A stretch of 64,000 nucleotides of DNA from Lolium rigidum (taxonomy: Eukaryota > Streptophyta > Magnoliopsida > Poales > Poaceae). How positions within the stretch are numbered: the first letter of the stretch is position 1; the number at the start of each line of letters is the position of its first letter. Both the position numbers and the translations under genes were made by a program. Below the pieces are notes generated by a model. That model was not told the DNA's origin. It was given only the letters and a program-made list of their open reading frames with translations, and did not search any database. The DNA is taken from assembly GCF_022539505.1 (NCBI RefSeq), contig NC_061514.1, positions 41,342,869 to 41,406,868 on the forward strand. The letters run 5' to 3'. Of the stretch, positions 32,252 to 42,848 are shown in pieces.

Positions 32252-34211
32252 CGTGCGGCGTCCGTCTACACGCTACCCCGCCGACCAGTACGTCTGCGCG
32301 CCGTCTCCGTCTACCGCGTATGCTTTCTGGGCCAGCGGCAACAGCATCTTGCCGCACGACGGCGGCGCCCCTTTAACCTGCCGACCCGGCCCAGCACCCG
32401 GTCCGACCGGCCCCCCTGCCGGCCAACCCGGCCTGCCGCCCGGCGCGCCGCCCGGTTCTCCGCCCGGCCTGCCGCCCGGCCAGACCGGCCCCCCGGCCGG
32501 CCGACCCGGCCTGCCGCCCGGTGCGACCGGCTCCGCGACCGGCCCGGCGACCGCTCCTTCGTCGGTGCCCACCTCGGCTCGCGCTGCCTTGCGCGACCCG
32601 CAATGGCGCGCCGCCATGCAGGAGGAGTACGACGCGCTGCAGCGCTGCCTTGCGCGACCCGCATTGGCGCGCCGCCATGCAGGAGGAGTACGACGCGCTG
32701 CAGCGTAATAGGACCTGGGAGCTCGTTCCCCGGCCCCCTCGCGCCAACGTCATCACCGGCAAATGGGTCTTCAAGCACAAGCTCGGCTCCGACGGTACTC
32801 TCGAGCGCTACAAGGCGCGCTGGGTTGTGCGCGGTTTTCGGCAGCGCGCGCTGGCGTCGACTTCACGGATACGTTTGCCCCGGTTGTCAAACCGGGCACG
32901 ATCCGCACAGTGTTGCACCTCGCCGCGTCTCGTGCGTGGCCGGTGCATCAGATGGACGTCTCCAACGCCTTCCTTCATGGCCATCTGCAGGAACAGGTGT
33001 ACTGTCAGCAGCCCATCGGCTTCGTCGACACCGAGCGCTCCGATGACGTGTGCTTGCTCTCTCGGTCCCTATATGGACTGAAGCAGGCGCCCCGCGCCTG
33101 GTACCAGCGCATCGCCGGCTTCCTACATCAGCTTGGCTTCCGCTCCACGTGCTCCGATGCATCGCTGTTCGTCTACCGGACCGGCAACGACATGGCATAC
33201 CTGCTGCTGTACGTCGATGACATCATCCTGACGGCCTCCACCGCTGGTCTTCTTCGACAGCTCACCGACCGTCTTCGCGCTGAGTTCGCGTTGAAGGATC
33301 TTGGCCCGCTCCACTACTTCCTCGGCATCGAGGTTGTCCGGCGTGCGGACGGGTTCTTCCTCCATCAGCGGAAGTATGCCCACGAGCTTCTCGAGCGTGC
33401 AGGGATGCTTAACTGCAACCCTGTGCCCACTCCTGTCGACACGAAGGCCAAGCTCTCCGCCAGTGATGGGTCGCTGGCGTCCGACACGCCGTTCTACCGC
33501 TCCATCGTTGGTGCTCTTCAGTACTTGACGCTGACTCGACCGGAGCTCCAGTACGCCGTGCAGCAGGTGTGCTTGCACATGCATGCTCCTCGGGATGCTC
33601 ATTGGGCCGCGGTGAAGCGGATTCTCCGCTACGTATGTGGTACCATGGGCTACGGCTTGTCGTTGCATGCTTCGCCCTTGACGTCGACTGACCTTGTCGC
33701 CTACTCGGACGCGGATTGGGCAGGTTGCCCGGATACGCGCCGCTCCACCAGCGGCTACTGTGTCAACCTCGGCTCGTCGCTCGTCTCTTGGTCCTCCAAG
33801 AGGCAGCCCACCGTGTCTCGCTCCAGTGCTGAGGCCGAGTACCGCGCCGTGGCTAACGCTGTGGCTGAGTGCACATGGCTTCGTCAGCTTCTGTCCGAGC
33901 TTTCTTGTCCTGTTGACAAGGCTACGGTGGTCTTCTGCGACAATGTGTCGGCTGTCTACCTCTCCGCCAACCCCGTTCATCATCGGCGCAACAAGCACAT
34001 CGAGTTGGACATCCACTTTGTTCGTGAGCAAGTTGCCCTCGGTCGCGTTCGAGTTCTTCACGTACCGACGTCACAGCAGTTTGCCGATATCATGACGAAG
34101 GGATTGCCATCCACGACTTTTCCTGAGTTTCGCTCCAGTCTATGTGTCGGTGCCGACCCTTCGACTGGTATAGGTATAGGTTCCCGTGTTTTCTCAGGGT
34201 TGTACCTGTAA
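32252..34211 (+). pseudogene. Copia reverse transcriptase and RNase H (element C, after the nested insertion)
   Basis: The polyprotein resumes with VRRPSTRYPADQYVCA and a collagen-like Pro/Gly linker (PAGQPGLPPGAPPGSPPGLP). RT starts at RDPQWRAAMQEEYDALQ, which is tandemly duplicated. It continues RTWELVPRPPRANVITGKWV, HQMDVSNAFLHGHLQEQVY, YGLKQAPRAW and the active site LLLYVDDIILT. RNase H motifs are YSDADWAGCPDTRRSTSGY, SRSSAEAEYRAV and FCDNVSAVYL. From about 32850 to the stop at 34211 the frame is intact. The 61-bp duplication and a shift near 32845 break the earlier part. The frame ends inside the 3' LTR. Confidence 0.9.
32584..32705 (+). repeat. 61-bp tandem duplication at the start of RT (element C)
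   Basis: Two copies of a unit starting ctgccttgcgcgacc (32584-32644 and 32645-32705) differ by one base. Since 61 is not a multiple of three, the duplication itself shifts the reading frame. Confidence 0.93.
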
Positions 34212-34288
34212 TTGTACATGTGTCCGACTATATATACATGAGCAGTCGGCCCTATTGGTGTTGTGCAATCTCCAATAACCCTTCTACA
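34151..34288 (+). repeat. 3' LTR of element C
   Basis: The final 120 bases (from 34169) match 16021-16140 with about 7 differences, some of the CTG/TCG type. The first roughly 18 bases differ from the 5' LTR, and there is no clear polypurine tract in front. The left boundary is therefore inferred from TG and length. Confidence 0.85.
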
Positions 34289-34293
34289 CCGAA

Positions 34294-34901
34294 GAACAAA
34301 CCAGAACGACCACTTTATTAGACATCATGCAAATCTTACACTTTACCAAAAAATCCCCGGATCAACTCATACAACTTCAACACGATATTCCTTCTTCAAC
34401 CTATAGAGAGACATGTCATCATATATATATGTTCTTCAGGAGTACATGTAAAATCTACGCAGGAACCTAAGCTACTCACAGGTTCTCTTTATCATTAGCT
34501 GACTAGCTGAGTATGGGATTGATCTCCAAAGTAGCATTTGGGCTCTCTTTCCATCATGCAGGTCCCTAATAAATTACTCAATGCCGAACGGAAGCTCACA
34601 ACCAGAAATGATTAGCGGAAGAAATTGAGAATATCCTGATTAATTCATTCAACATTCGCCCATCTGATTAATCTACACTCTGAATATCATATACAGTTAT
34701 ATAGGAGATACTCAACGAGGTCTTGAAGCGGCGACGAGCATTGGCGCGTACAGGGACGGTGTCATGCGCGCTTACACATAGCAGACCTGGCGCCGGGGAC
34801 ACGTCGGAGCGCGCGTCCTAGTCCTGATGACAAGGATCACGGAGGAAGCTGCAATCCGAGGGTGGGCTCACATTGACAACGGCGGGCGGATGTGCAGCAC
34901 C
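34294..34901. other. Spacer, no gene recognised
   Basis: Single-copy looking sequence after element C. No convincing frame, RNA gene or repeat terminus. It could include the decayed 3' end of a gene, but nothing specific supports that. Confidence 0.5.
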
Positions 34902-34904
34902 TCA

Positions 34905-35934
34905 GGGTGTGTTTGGTAGCCCGGGGCTGCTCACAATCTCTTTCTCCCCTCAACTAGGCTGATCTCAACTATGCTGAGTTTAGCTTTTTGGCCTTGTTTG
35001 GTAGACCGGGTGTGCTGAGAGTTTCTCAGCTGAGAAGCTGTTTGGTTGTCACGTATGACTTGAGCTGTGCTATACAAAAGTAAAAAGCAATCTGGTCCCT
35101 GGATACAAACAGTCAAAGCAATCGGGTCCCTGGACAAAAAACTAAAAAGCAATCGGGTCCCTGGACAAAAAACTAAAAAGCAATCGGGTCTTGGTCGCTG
35201 CCGCCGGCGAGGGAAGCCGCCGCCGGCGAGAGGAGCCGCCGCCGGAAGGGGAGTCCCTCCTGCTCCGCGCCTGGTGAGGGCGAGCTGCTCCAGGTTCCCC
35301 TGCTTGAGGCCGCCGGCGAGAGGAGCCGCCGCCGGAAGGGGAGTCCTCCTGCTCCACGCCTGGTTCCCCTGCTTGGGGCCGCCGGCGAGAGGAGCCGCCG
35401 CCGGAAGGGGCCCTCCTGCTCCGCGCTTGGTGACGGCGGTCTCAGCCGCGGCGGCGCACCGAGGCGGCCTTGGGTGGCCGGCCGAGGCGAGTCGCTCCCT
35501 CGCTTGAGGCCGCCGGCGAGAGGAGCCGCCGCCGGAAGGGGAGTTCCTCCCGCCCGCGCTTGGTGACGGCGGTCTCGGCCGCGGCGGCGCACCGAGGCGG
35601 CCTTGGGTGGCCGGCCGGGGCGAGCGTGACCTGCCGAGCATGTGTCTGTGGAGGGAGAGAGAGGGGGAGAATGGAGAGGAAGAAAGGTGGGGGCGCGTGA
35701 CCCCTGCGCGTTCGGGCTGACTTCCGGCCTCGCGGGATGCGTTTCGGGCGAGCAGAGCTCGGATGAGGAGCGAAGCTCGATTTGAGCTTCCCTCCTGGGC
35801 AGGGCTGCGACCCCTTTTCCGTATCTGCTGAGAGTTTCTCTGTTGGACCGACCCGGTTTAACAAACAAGATCTCCTGGGTAAAAGTGGGATGAGGAGAGA
35901 ATATCTGAGCTCCCCCAGTCTACCAAACACACCC
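34905..35934. mobile_element. Element E: PIF/Harbinger-like non-autonomous DNA transposon
   Basis: Perfect 15-bp terminal inverted repeats GGGTGTGTTTGGTAG (34905-34919) and CTACCAAACACACCC (35920-35934) continue as imperfect repeats for about 35 bp. They are flanked by a 3-bp duplication TCA (34902-34904 and 35935-35937). Three-base duplications and GG-starting repeats fit PIF/Harbinger, although TWA is the usual site. The interior has no transposase; from 35195 to 35640 it is a GC-rich repeated block. Long frames there are by-products of the repeat. Confidence 0.75.
35200..35640. repeat. GC-rich higher-order repeat inside element E
   Basis: The segment ggcgagaggagccgccgccg followed by gaaggggagt recurs at about 35226, 35312, 35385 and 35513. 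A longer block with tggtgacggcggtctc and the following ggcggcgcaccgaggcgg recurs at about 35428 and 35558. The pattern implies local duplication. Confidence 0.8.
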
Positions 35935-35937
35935 TCA

Positions 35938-36292
35938 GTGACGGGCGGCGCAGTCTCTTCGGCGACAGGCACAGCGCCGAGCAGGGTCGACCGTGCGAAC
36001 TAGAAGTCGCGCTTCTGGATTCTGATTTTGAATCACATGTTTGCATACAGCTACAGGACTTATTCCATGTTTTCCATCAAACAGCTCAAAGAAAGAATCA
36101 AATTGAGAAAATCTCAACTACAAACTGTCTGATTAACTGAATTGACAATTTTTTTTTGAAATTGCGCATGTATTAACCAGTGATCAAGGTCAATGTTACA
36201 GACTCCATTACAAACTTTCGAATCAGAAAACTCCACACCTGAATTGACATTCTAATCGCACATGATGACTTGTTCTCCTCACAACATACAGT
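35938..36292. other. Spacer, no gene recognised
   Basis: Mostly AT-rich sequence between elements E and F with a short poly-T tract near 36148. Nothing assignable. Confidence 0.5.
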
Positions 36293-36308
36293 TCGTTATT
36301 TTATCAGA

Positions 36309-37552
36309 CTTTTTTTCGATAAAAGGAATATATTAATATTAAAAGATACAAATTACACCCAGCCTCTGCAACAACGCACCACCCTAATGGCACTACAGAT
36401 GCACACAGCCAAAAAATAGAAAAGAAAACTAAGAAACAAAAGTCCCGCTACAGTATCTCGGGCCTAACAACAGGAATACATCCACCACCAAGACAACACT
36501 TGAAATACAGACTCTCCAAAAACGACGTCTTCAAGAAGGGAACAATGCTCTAACACCGTCGTCGCCCGATCTACGATCTTAGGTTTTCACCCTGAAGATA
36601 GTCCCCGCTCTCAAAACAATGCATCCAACAAGGTCATTGTCAGGCACAACCAGTAAAGGTCAAACATTGGGTTTTCACCCTGAAAGGTAGGACTCTGAAC
36701 TTCACATGTGTTGTCGCTCCCACTTTCATACCGCTGCTGTGAAACCCGGAACACCAAGCAAGTCCCTCAACAGCGTGGAGACTTGAACCTCCCTTAGCTA
36801 GTCCTCTCATCCGGCCTTCATGAAATTCTCTTCTTTCAACTTTCATCATGGATCCATAGTCACTTGGTGTCAACACAGAAAAAGAGCTTCGCGTCGCTCG
36901 CTCCCTCCAGAACCAAATGGTCGGAATAAAAGTATGGGTGCGCGCGACCGAATACCACCAGATCCAGCAAACTACAGGCAAAAGATGCGCTGAGCCTTCC
37001 AGAACTCAACACTCCAGCTAGATGAAAAGGATCAGCATCTGGTAGGTCTTCATCTTCGCAGAAGAACCCTAGGACCGCCACCTTCAAACCCGAAGCAGAC
37101 GAACAGGCCCCCACGCCGCCATCAGCTGACCAACAATGACGAAGGAGAATTTGGTGGACGGCGGAAGCCGCAACCACACCATCCTCGCCCCGCGCATCGC
37201 AGCCCCCTTCCTCGCGCCGCCAGCAGAAGCCGATGATGGATCTCGGCGCGGACAAGATCCAACAGCCGCCGCCACCACCATCCATCGCCGGAGGCCGTGG
37301 AGGAGGAGCCGCCGGCGCATATCCAGGGACGCCGCCCTAGATGCGGAGCACGCCGAAGCCGGAAGTCGCTGCCCCAACCACCACCGCCGGTCGCCGCCTC
37401 CAACAACCCCCCGGGCACTTTGGCGCCGGGGCCCGCCGCCACCGTGGCCAGCACCGACGGCAGTGGCGGAGGGAGAGAAACGGAGGGAGGGGCGGCGGAA
37501 GGAGGGAAATCTGTCCCCGGCGGCGCCCTGGGGAGCGCCACGGGAGGGGTTC
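36309..37552 (-). mobile_element. Element F: LINE-type non-LTR retroposon with 16-bp target-site duplication, no RT domain
   Basis: A perfect direct repeat TCGTTATTTTATCAGA flanks it (36293-36308 and 37553-37568). On the minus strand it starts GAACCCCTCCCGTGG and ends ATCGAAAAAAAG, an A-rich tail directly at the duplication, which is the hallmark of target-primed reverse transcription. The first roughly 430 bases are GC-rich with an open frame (minus, 37586-37122, arginine/glycine/proline-rich). The rest resembles an untranslated 3' region with tttcagggtgaaaaccca-like repeats. No endonuclease or RT motif is present, so it was probably mobilised by another LINE. Confidence 0.8.
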
Positions 37553-37568
37553 TCGTTATTTTATCAGA

Positions 37569-40115
37569 TAGACCATGTCCGGCCAAATGTGTTGATTCGC
37601 TATGTCACCTGGGTCCAGCAGCCGCTTCACCAAGCCTCCTTCTTCTCACGACACCAATGAGATCCTGTAATTCAAACTGCAATAAAAAAAAATTACATTT
37701 GGTTCTGAATCTTGGTTTGGCTGTGAAGTCTGAATTTCTCAATGTTCCTGACCAATGCTACTATGATTGCCTCGATTCAGTGATTCTTGCACGAAACTAT
37801 ACCAGGATCCTTTTATTTTCGAGCTAATAACTACTATATTAACCGTGAACTGCCTCGATTTTTCACAGAATTTTGAGGCCTATGTGTGAATTACTGTGGT
37901 GCTAACACGTACTCCTTTCGATGATTTAATTGCTGCAGTGGTTCTCTTGTGTATAGCTTTGGTGCCTTCTAGCAATTTTTGGAATGCTCTGAGTTCTTTC
38001 CTTTATTGGTTCTTTGACCTGTTTGCCTGGGTGGCTTTAGCCGTGACGTTGGCCTGCTGTGCTTCTTGGGTTGCTGTACAGCGGTGGTGCGGGTCATGGA
38101 TCTGTCGTTTTTGTCGGTTTTACTTGAGCTGTATGGAACAATCGAGCAAGAGTTCGTGGCGAGTTCGTAGCATAGACAGTTGCCTCCGCTCCGACACGTA
38201 GCCTCTCCATCTCCTCCATGACCCAATCCCCCACCTCCATCGGTTTCTCCTGGGGAGCTCCTCCCAGACCGAGGCCCTTCCTGCATGGCTGCAACAGCAG
38301 CAGCGCCTCTGGTCACCAGCGCACCAACCCCCTCCTCGAACGACGGAGCAAGGAGAACGAGGACGGTGTGCCGGCGACTAAGGCGCGGCGCCGCGGCGAC
38401 CTGCACCAAACCACCTCACACCACCTCGGACAGTGGAGCATAGAGGACTGGCCGATGACTGAGGCGAGGCGCCGCGATGACCTGCACCAGCCGCGACGGC
38501 AGGTCGCGCGTCAGCAAGAGGAGCTTCACGGCGGGGTCGCCTGGCCGAGCTCACCACCAGAACGGATCAGGCGAGGCCGCGGCTTCGCATTCACGCCTGC
38601 ACGTCCGTGGATCACCGGCGGTGGTGCAGGCAACATCTTTGAGTTCTCTTAGAACCGACGATGGCGTCCCCCGCGGGCTCTGATATCAGCAGTTCAGCAC
38701 CCTGTCGTTCATGGCTTCTTTGGGACTTCTGACAACGCGCACATGCGTCACCACAAGCAGCGGGGTCACGCCCGTGGCATCGCCGAAGAATCCTATGGCA
38801 GGGCCAATTGCCAACGGCGATTTGATGCTCACGGCTTCACCGAAGCAGCTGCTCACGCCAGCGAGCTCTACTGCCGGCGGCGGCTTCGCGTCCTTATCTT
38901 CTGAGCCGTCATTGTCAATCAAGGGACACCACGGCGGCCCTTCCGTGGCGTCATTGCATTCCCCGAAACACGCGCGTAGGACTCCACCGACAGCGGCGGC
39001 GTGGCGTTCTTCCCTTCTCCGGCGTCAATCCTCTCGGCCTCGCGGACTTCAGCGCCGCCAGTGCACAAGTCCGGCGGCGGCAGCAAGAAAAGCCCGCGGC
39101 GACAGCACGACATCGTGAGCGCACCCTGCAGGAGCGCGCGGCAGCAGGTATGCCTCTTGGTCACAGGCGAGGCCTCCAGCTCCTCCATCTTGTCCGTGTC
39201 GTCGTCCAGGCCGTTCTGCAAGTTCTTCACCTCAGAGAAGGCGAGCAAGCAGGTACGATGACTCACCCCCGTCCTGTTTTTATGCATCTTGCAATTCTTG
39301 ATTCCTCTGGTGTGCAATTTGATCGTGACAGCAAGCAAGGAAGGCCTCGAGTGAGGAATCCCGCTCGACTTCGTCCCCGCTGGTTGCCGGCCGAGTCCCG
39401 TCGCGGGCAAAGTATCCGTGAGCTGAGAAGTCGATCGAGCAAGAATTCAATACTTAGGTTTTCTCTTGATTTTTGTTCAGTACCATTTCTTACTCAGGGT
39501 TCCCGTACACCACTTCGAGTTCACCGAGTAGTTACTTTTAGAGCCAAAGCAATCTGCAGCGTTCTTCACATACTTGGTATGCATACAGGATAGAGAGGTG
39601 GAAGTGCCCTTCACATTTATATTTGTGTAACCTGGTAATTTTGTGCATGGAGCCACTGTGACTTCTTCAAAATATTTACTTGCAGTAATCTGACCAAACG
39701 GTGTCTTAATATTCAACAGGAAAGTTCCACGGTTGCTCCAGATAAATTTCACGAAGGATGGGCGTGCAAACATGAAGGGCAACCGTGTTTTTGCAAGCAT
39801 GCTGGTTGGAAGCTAGCTGTGTTTTTTTCTGATTTAAATTATGTGTATTTATTCAGCCTATCTGAAGTACCTGCTAATGGTTTCAGTAGTGACTGTTTAT
39901 TCTGCAGCATTTGTGTATTCCTACATAATACACTACTTCAGGACTCACATGTAATTGCCTTCAACACATAATTAAGATCTTCTGATACGTTTCATTGTAG
40001 ACATAGTAGACACCAAGTATTTTTTATGTATCGATGAGCTGATCGTGTGAAAACAAATTGTCAATTCTCGGTGTGAAGGCATATAGTTTCTTGCTACTAT
40101 GGATTAGTCCATTCG
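37569..40115. other. Unresolved region, possibly decayed gene fragments
   Basis: Mixed GC content. Frames at 37896-38201 (plus, hydrophobic), 38711-39118 (plus, Ser/Ala/Arg-rich) and 39477-39800 (minus) have no domain I recognise and no consistent splice structure. A block around 38370-38420 is repeated in diverged form around 38450-38500. A gene fragment captured by the Helitron ending at 42467 is possible but unproven. Confidence 0.35.
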
Positions 40116-40290
40116 TCTCGATTAAATGTCATATATAGTTTCTACTTGCGACTACTTTTGATTAAGTTTGCGTTTTTTCAGGATTCGCATGTAATTCCCG
40201 GAGGGAGCATTTTTTGTTGTTGTTAAATCTCGATTAAAATGTCATGTAGTTTCTACTTGTGACTACTTATTATTAAGTTTGTGGTTTTTC
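40116..40290. repeat. Diverged direct repeat
   Basis: The segment ctcgattaaatgtcat with the following tagtttctacttg and gactactt and ttaagtttg words occurs at about 40118-40172 and again at about 40228-40285, with several changes. Confidence 0.7.
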
Positions 40291-40372
40291 TCTACTTTTG
40301 CGGGAATTTCTACATATATGCGCACAAATATATGATGTAGAGTAATTCTTCAGTCTGCAGTTTAATTTACCG

Positions 40373-40560
40373 GTTAGACCTTTCTTGAATTCACACTACA
40401 CAGATCCTCGAGGTTTTATATACATATATCCATTGAACATAGACATCAGATGGTTTAGGTGGTGAGGTTAGACCTTTCTTGAATTCACACTACACGGAGC
40501 CTCGAGGTTTTATATACATATATCCATAGAACATAGACATCAGATGGTGTAGGTGGTGAG
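40373..40560. repeat. 94-bp tandem duplication
   Basis: Two adjacent 94-bp copies (40373-40466 and 40467-40560), each starting gttagacctttcttg and ending taggtggtgag, differ at about four positions, so the duplication is fairly recent. Confidence 0.93.
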
Positions 40561-41033
40561 AGGTCGATTGACTTCATTTTTGTTATAATTGTTATATTCG
40601 GGGATTTTTATGGGTTAGAAAATTGTTCTTTTTTCTAAGAAAACACGAAAGAAAACAAAAAGACACGTAGGTACAACCTCTCAGGAGGAGGACACTCCAT
40701 CCTCACCAGATATATTTTATGATTTACCACACTTTTCTGTAAAATTTGATTATTTCGCCACATATCAGGCTCACAAGGTGTGAAAATAATCAAATTACAA
40801 ACAGAAATGTGGCAAACCCCCCGTTTCCAAGGTGTCTTGATAGTAAGGAGCACTATTATATTTTGGGGTCGAAGCCTACACTATAATTCGGATCAAAAGT
40901 GAGCTCATCATGGTTGGTTCGTGGAATGCATAGCAATGGATGTACGCTTAATATATATATTAGGTGAGTTCTTTCTTCGGTTTATAAGTTCCTTTTTTAT
41001 TCTAAACAACCTTCAGGATGGATCACATTATTT
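40561..41033. other. Spacer, no gene recognised
   Basis: AT-rich, with no coding frame or repeat end that I can support. Confidence 0.5.
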
Positions 41034-41039
41034 AGATTA

Positions 41040-41337
41040 ACTTTTTTTTGCGAAACACAGTACATACATAGACGCTCACATATACGCATATATACTTACC
41101 CATATAAACACACACACGCACATTCTACCCATATGAGCACCTTCGAGAGACTGCGTCCAAGAAACTTCATTCGACGAGTGTTGAGATTGACGAAGTCACC
41201 ATAGACGCCTCGCTGTCACGAGAACGTCGCCTCCCACTGAAGAATATTTCGCCTTTAGTGAGACACCAAAGTGTCAAACCTAAGGTTTGAATTCTGGTGG
41301 GCTGGGGGTGCCACTGACCTCCTAACCACCCAATCAC
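41040..41337 (-). mobile_element. tRNA-derived SINE
   Basis: The short direct repeat AGATTA flanks it (41034-41039 and 41338-41343). On the minus strand it opens with an A-box-like TGGGTGGTTAGGAGG and then a B-box-like AATTCAAACC (complement of 41284-41293), spaced as in a pol III promoter. It ends CGCAAAAAAAAG at the left duplication. No open frame. Length of about 300 bp and structure fit grass SINEs; the family was not determined. Confidence 0.75.
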
Positions 41338-41343
41338 AGATTA

Positions 41344-42436
41344 TGGAAGCTGCTTATTTTATCAATAGTTTTATAGTTGCTATGTTGTCCTGTCAAACAA
41401 TTTAATACCATCCTCGGAAAATGTCCTGTTTTGTTTCGCATCCAATCTTTGAAAAAACCTACTATGCACTTACTTTTTTACAGGTACTTCTAGAGACATA
41501 CTTTCATGGATGATATATTCTTCAGAGAGTTGCATGATGAATTTCTGCAGAACTTTTGATGCGAGCATTGTGCTTAGGTCATGTTTTGAACTTTTGGCAT
41601 CAGCGATGTTCTAATTTGACCATAATAAATAGAGATAAATTCGGTCTTTAGGTTTGCGGTTCATAGGATCAATTATTTTCTGTTTATTGGGCCTGATATT
41701 TATACATCATCACTATGACTGCTTCAGAGGTGGAACACCACATGGACTACTCCCTCAGCCTCTTTGACATGCTGCAGTTAACACCGAAATTTGTTGGTTC
41801 ATGACATACAAGAGAATGCTTACTTCTTAAGTTTCAAGGTGTTATCCAACATTAGATACTTTGTAGAGATTCAAGAGGCGATCTGCATACATCATACCAC
41901 ACTACAAATGTGTATAGCATATACGAAACACATTCCATCATAGTCAGTATGTCCAATTAGTTCCGCTTTAATAAACAGTTTCGTAGACTTGGAACCAGAA
42001 ACACATAACAAATATAATGTATTGTGGCATCCTCGGTATATAACAAAGCAATGACGGACACTAAAAACTACTCCAACACCCAAAATATTTACTAACTGCA
42101 ACCTTAAAGTTAAAGGAATGGTCGCTGCAATACACATTCGTAGCAATGCTCTGATAAACAATAAAAAAGTGTACGTACGCCTGCATCAAGCAAAGTCTGT
42201 TCACAAGCTAACCAAAGCCACGCCACAAAGACACAAAAATGCTCAAGCAAACACGAAACGGTGCTCAACCACTGCGCCCCTGGAATGCATGTCCATCACT
42301 GCGAGCATGAAGGCAATTTCAAAATCACACACACGTTCGGTTACATCAACTGATTTAGAGAAAAATTGAAACACGTCTAAATAGGTAAAAACAATCCATA
42401 AACATTCTGCACCGCTAAAAATTACTATCAATCGGA
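41344..42436. other. Spacer, possibly Helitron body
   Basis: No gene recognised. If the 42437-42467 structure is a Helitron 3' end, this stretch would be its interior, but I did not find a matching 5' end starting with TC. Confidence 0.4.
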
Positions 42437-42467
42437 CGCGGCGTGCCGCCGCGCCTATTATTGCTAG
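42437..42467 (+). mobile_element. Helitron-like 3' terminus
   Basis: A perfect 7-bp stem CGCGGCG/CGCCGCG with a TGC loop (42437-42453) is followed 10 bases later by CTAG (42464-42467) and then T. A GC-rich hairpin 10-12 bases before a terminal CTRR, with insertion before T, is the standard Helitron 3' end. No Rep/helicase gene is visible, so it would be non-autonomous. Confidence 0.6.
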
Positions 42468-42848
42468 TTACACTAATGGTCCTACAACTTGTTTATCATG
42501 TGAGGTTTAGTCCTAGAACTTGCAAAGCGTTGAGTTGCATTCCTATAACTTGTTCATCATGTGAAGATTTGGTCCTCAATCAATCTAAAGGTGCCATGTG
42601 GCATTGCAGATTTTGCAAAAATACCTCCAATATTATTAACTGGCACATATGACCTTTAGCACAGAATTATATATGGGCCCCACCTGCCAAGTGCGGGCGA
42701 CACAAATAAAATTTAACTCGCAATTCCAAGAGTTCGAGCCCACCACCTGGGGCTAGCGCCGGCATGCGGTTGCCGCTAGTCTACAAATAATTTGTGTGCC
42801 ATACATAGGACGTCTGCTTTTTATACGTAGATTAGATTTTTCACATCC
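42468..42848. other. Spacer with partial direct repeats
   Basis: The words cctacaacttgtttatcatg and cctataacttgttcatcatg recur about 75 bases apart. No gene recognised. The left target-site block of element I is catcc (42844-42848). Confidence 0.55.

Larger units (their letters stand above)
16004..34288 (+). mobile_element. Element C: short-LTR Ty1/Copia element (Ale/Retrofit-like), split by gypsy element D
   Basis: The ends are TGTTGAGTAACA at 16004 and CCCTTCTACA at 34288. A matching 5-bp target-site duplication CCGAA (15999-16003 and 34289-34293) proves a single insertion. Without the nested 13-kb gypsy element D the element is about 5.3 kb. Domain order gag, protease, integrase, RT, RNase H shows it is Copia. 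The LTRs are only about 137 bp. A central 120-bp stretch of the two LTRs differs at about 7 positions, so it is older than element A. Several stops and frameshifts make it non-functional. The Ale/Retrofit assignment rests on LTR length and gag type and is tentative. Confidence 0.92.

Noticed and set aside
35067..35972. Long open frames on both strands inside element E
   Set aside because: They are caused by the CCGCCGG repeat. No transposase motif or conserved domain.
37896..38201. Hydrophobic plus-strand frame that could be a membrane protein
   Set aside because: Short, no homology recognised, and many Trp/Cys/Phe that arise from TTT/TGG/TGC-rich sequence.
38711..39118. Possible small Ser/Ala-rich protein, considered as an FCS-like zinc finger (FLZ) gene
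   Set aside because: The FLZ Cys pattern and the usual conserved core are missing in all frames. Only low-complexity composition is left.
39477..39800. Minus-strand frame with faint LEA-2/NHL-like look (INVKGTSTSL)
   Set aside because: Only a short stretch resembles the family, with no start, no transmembrane N-terminus and no neighbouring exons. Too weak to call.
42437..42467. Rho-independent type terminator (GC stem)
   Set aside because: Plant nuclear DNA; no T tract follows, and the CTAG at 10 bases fits a Helitron end better.
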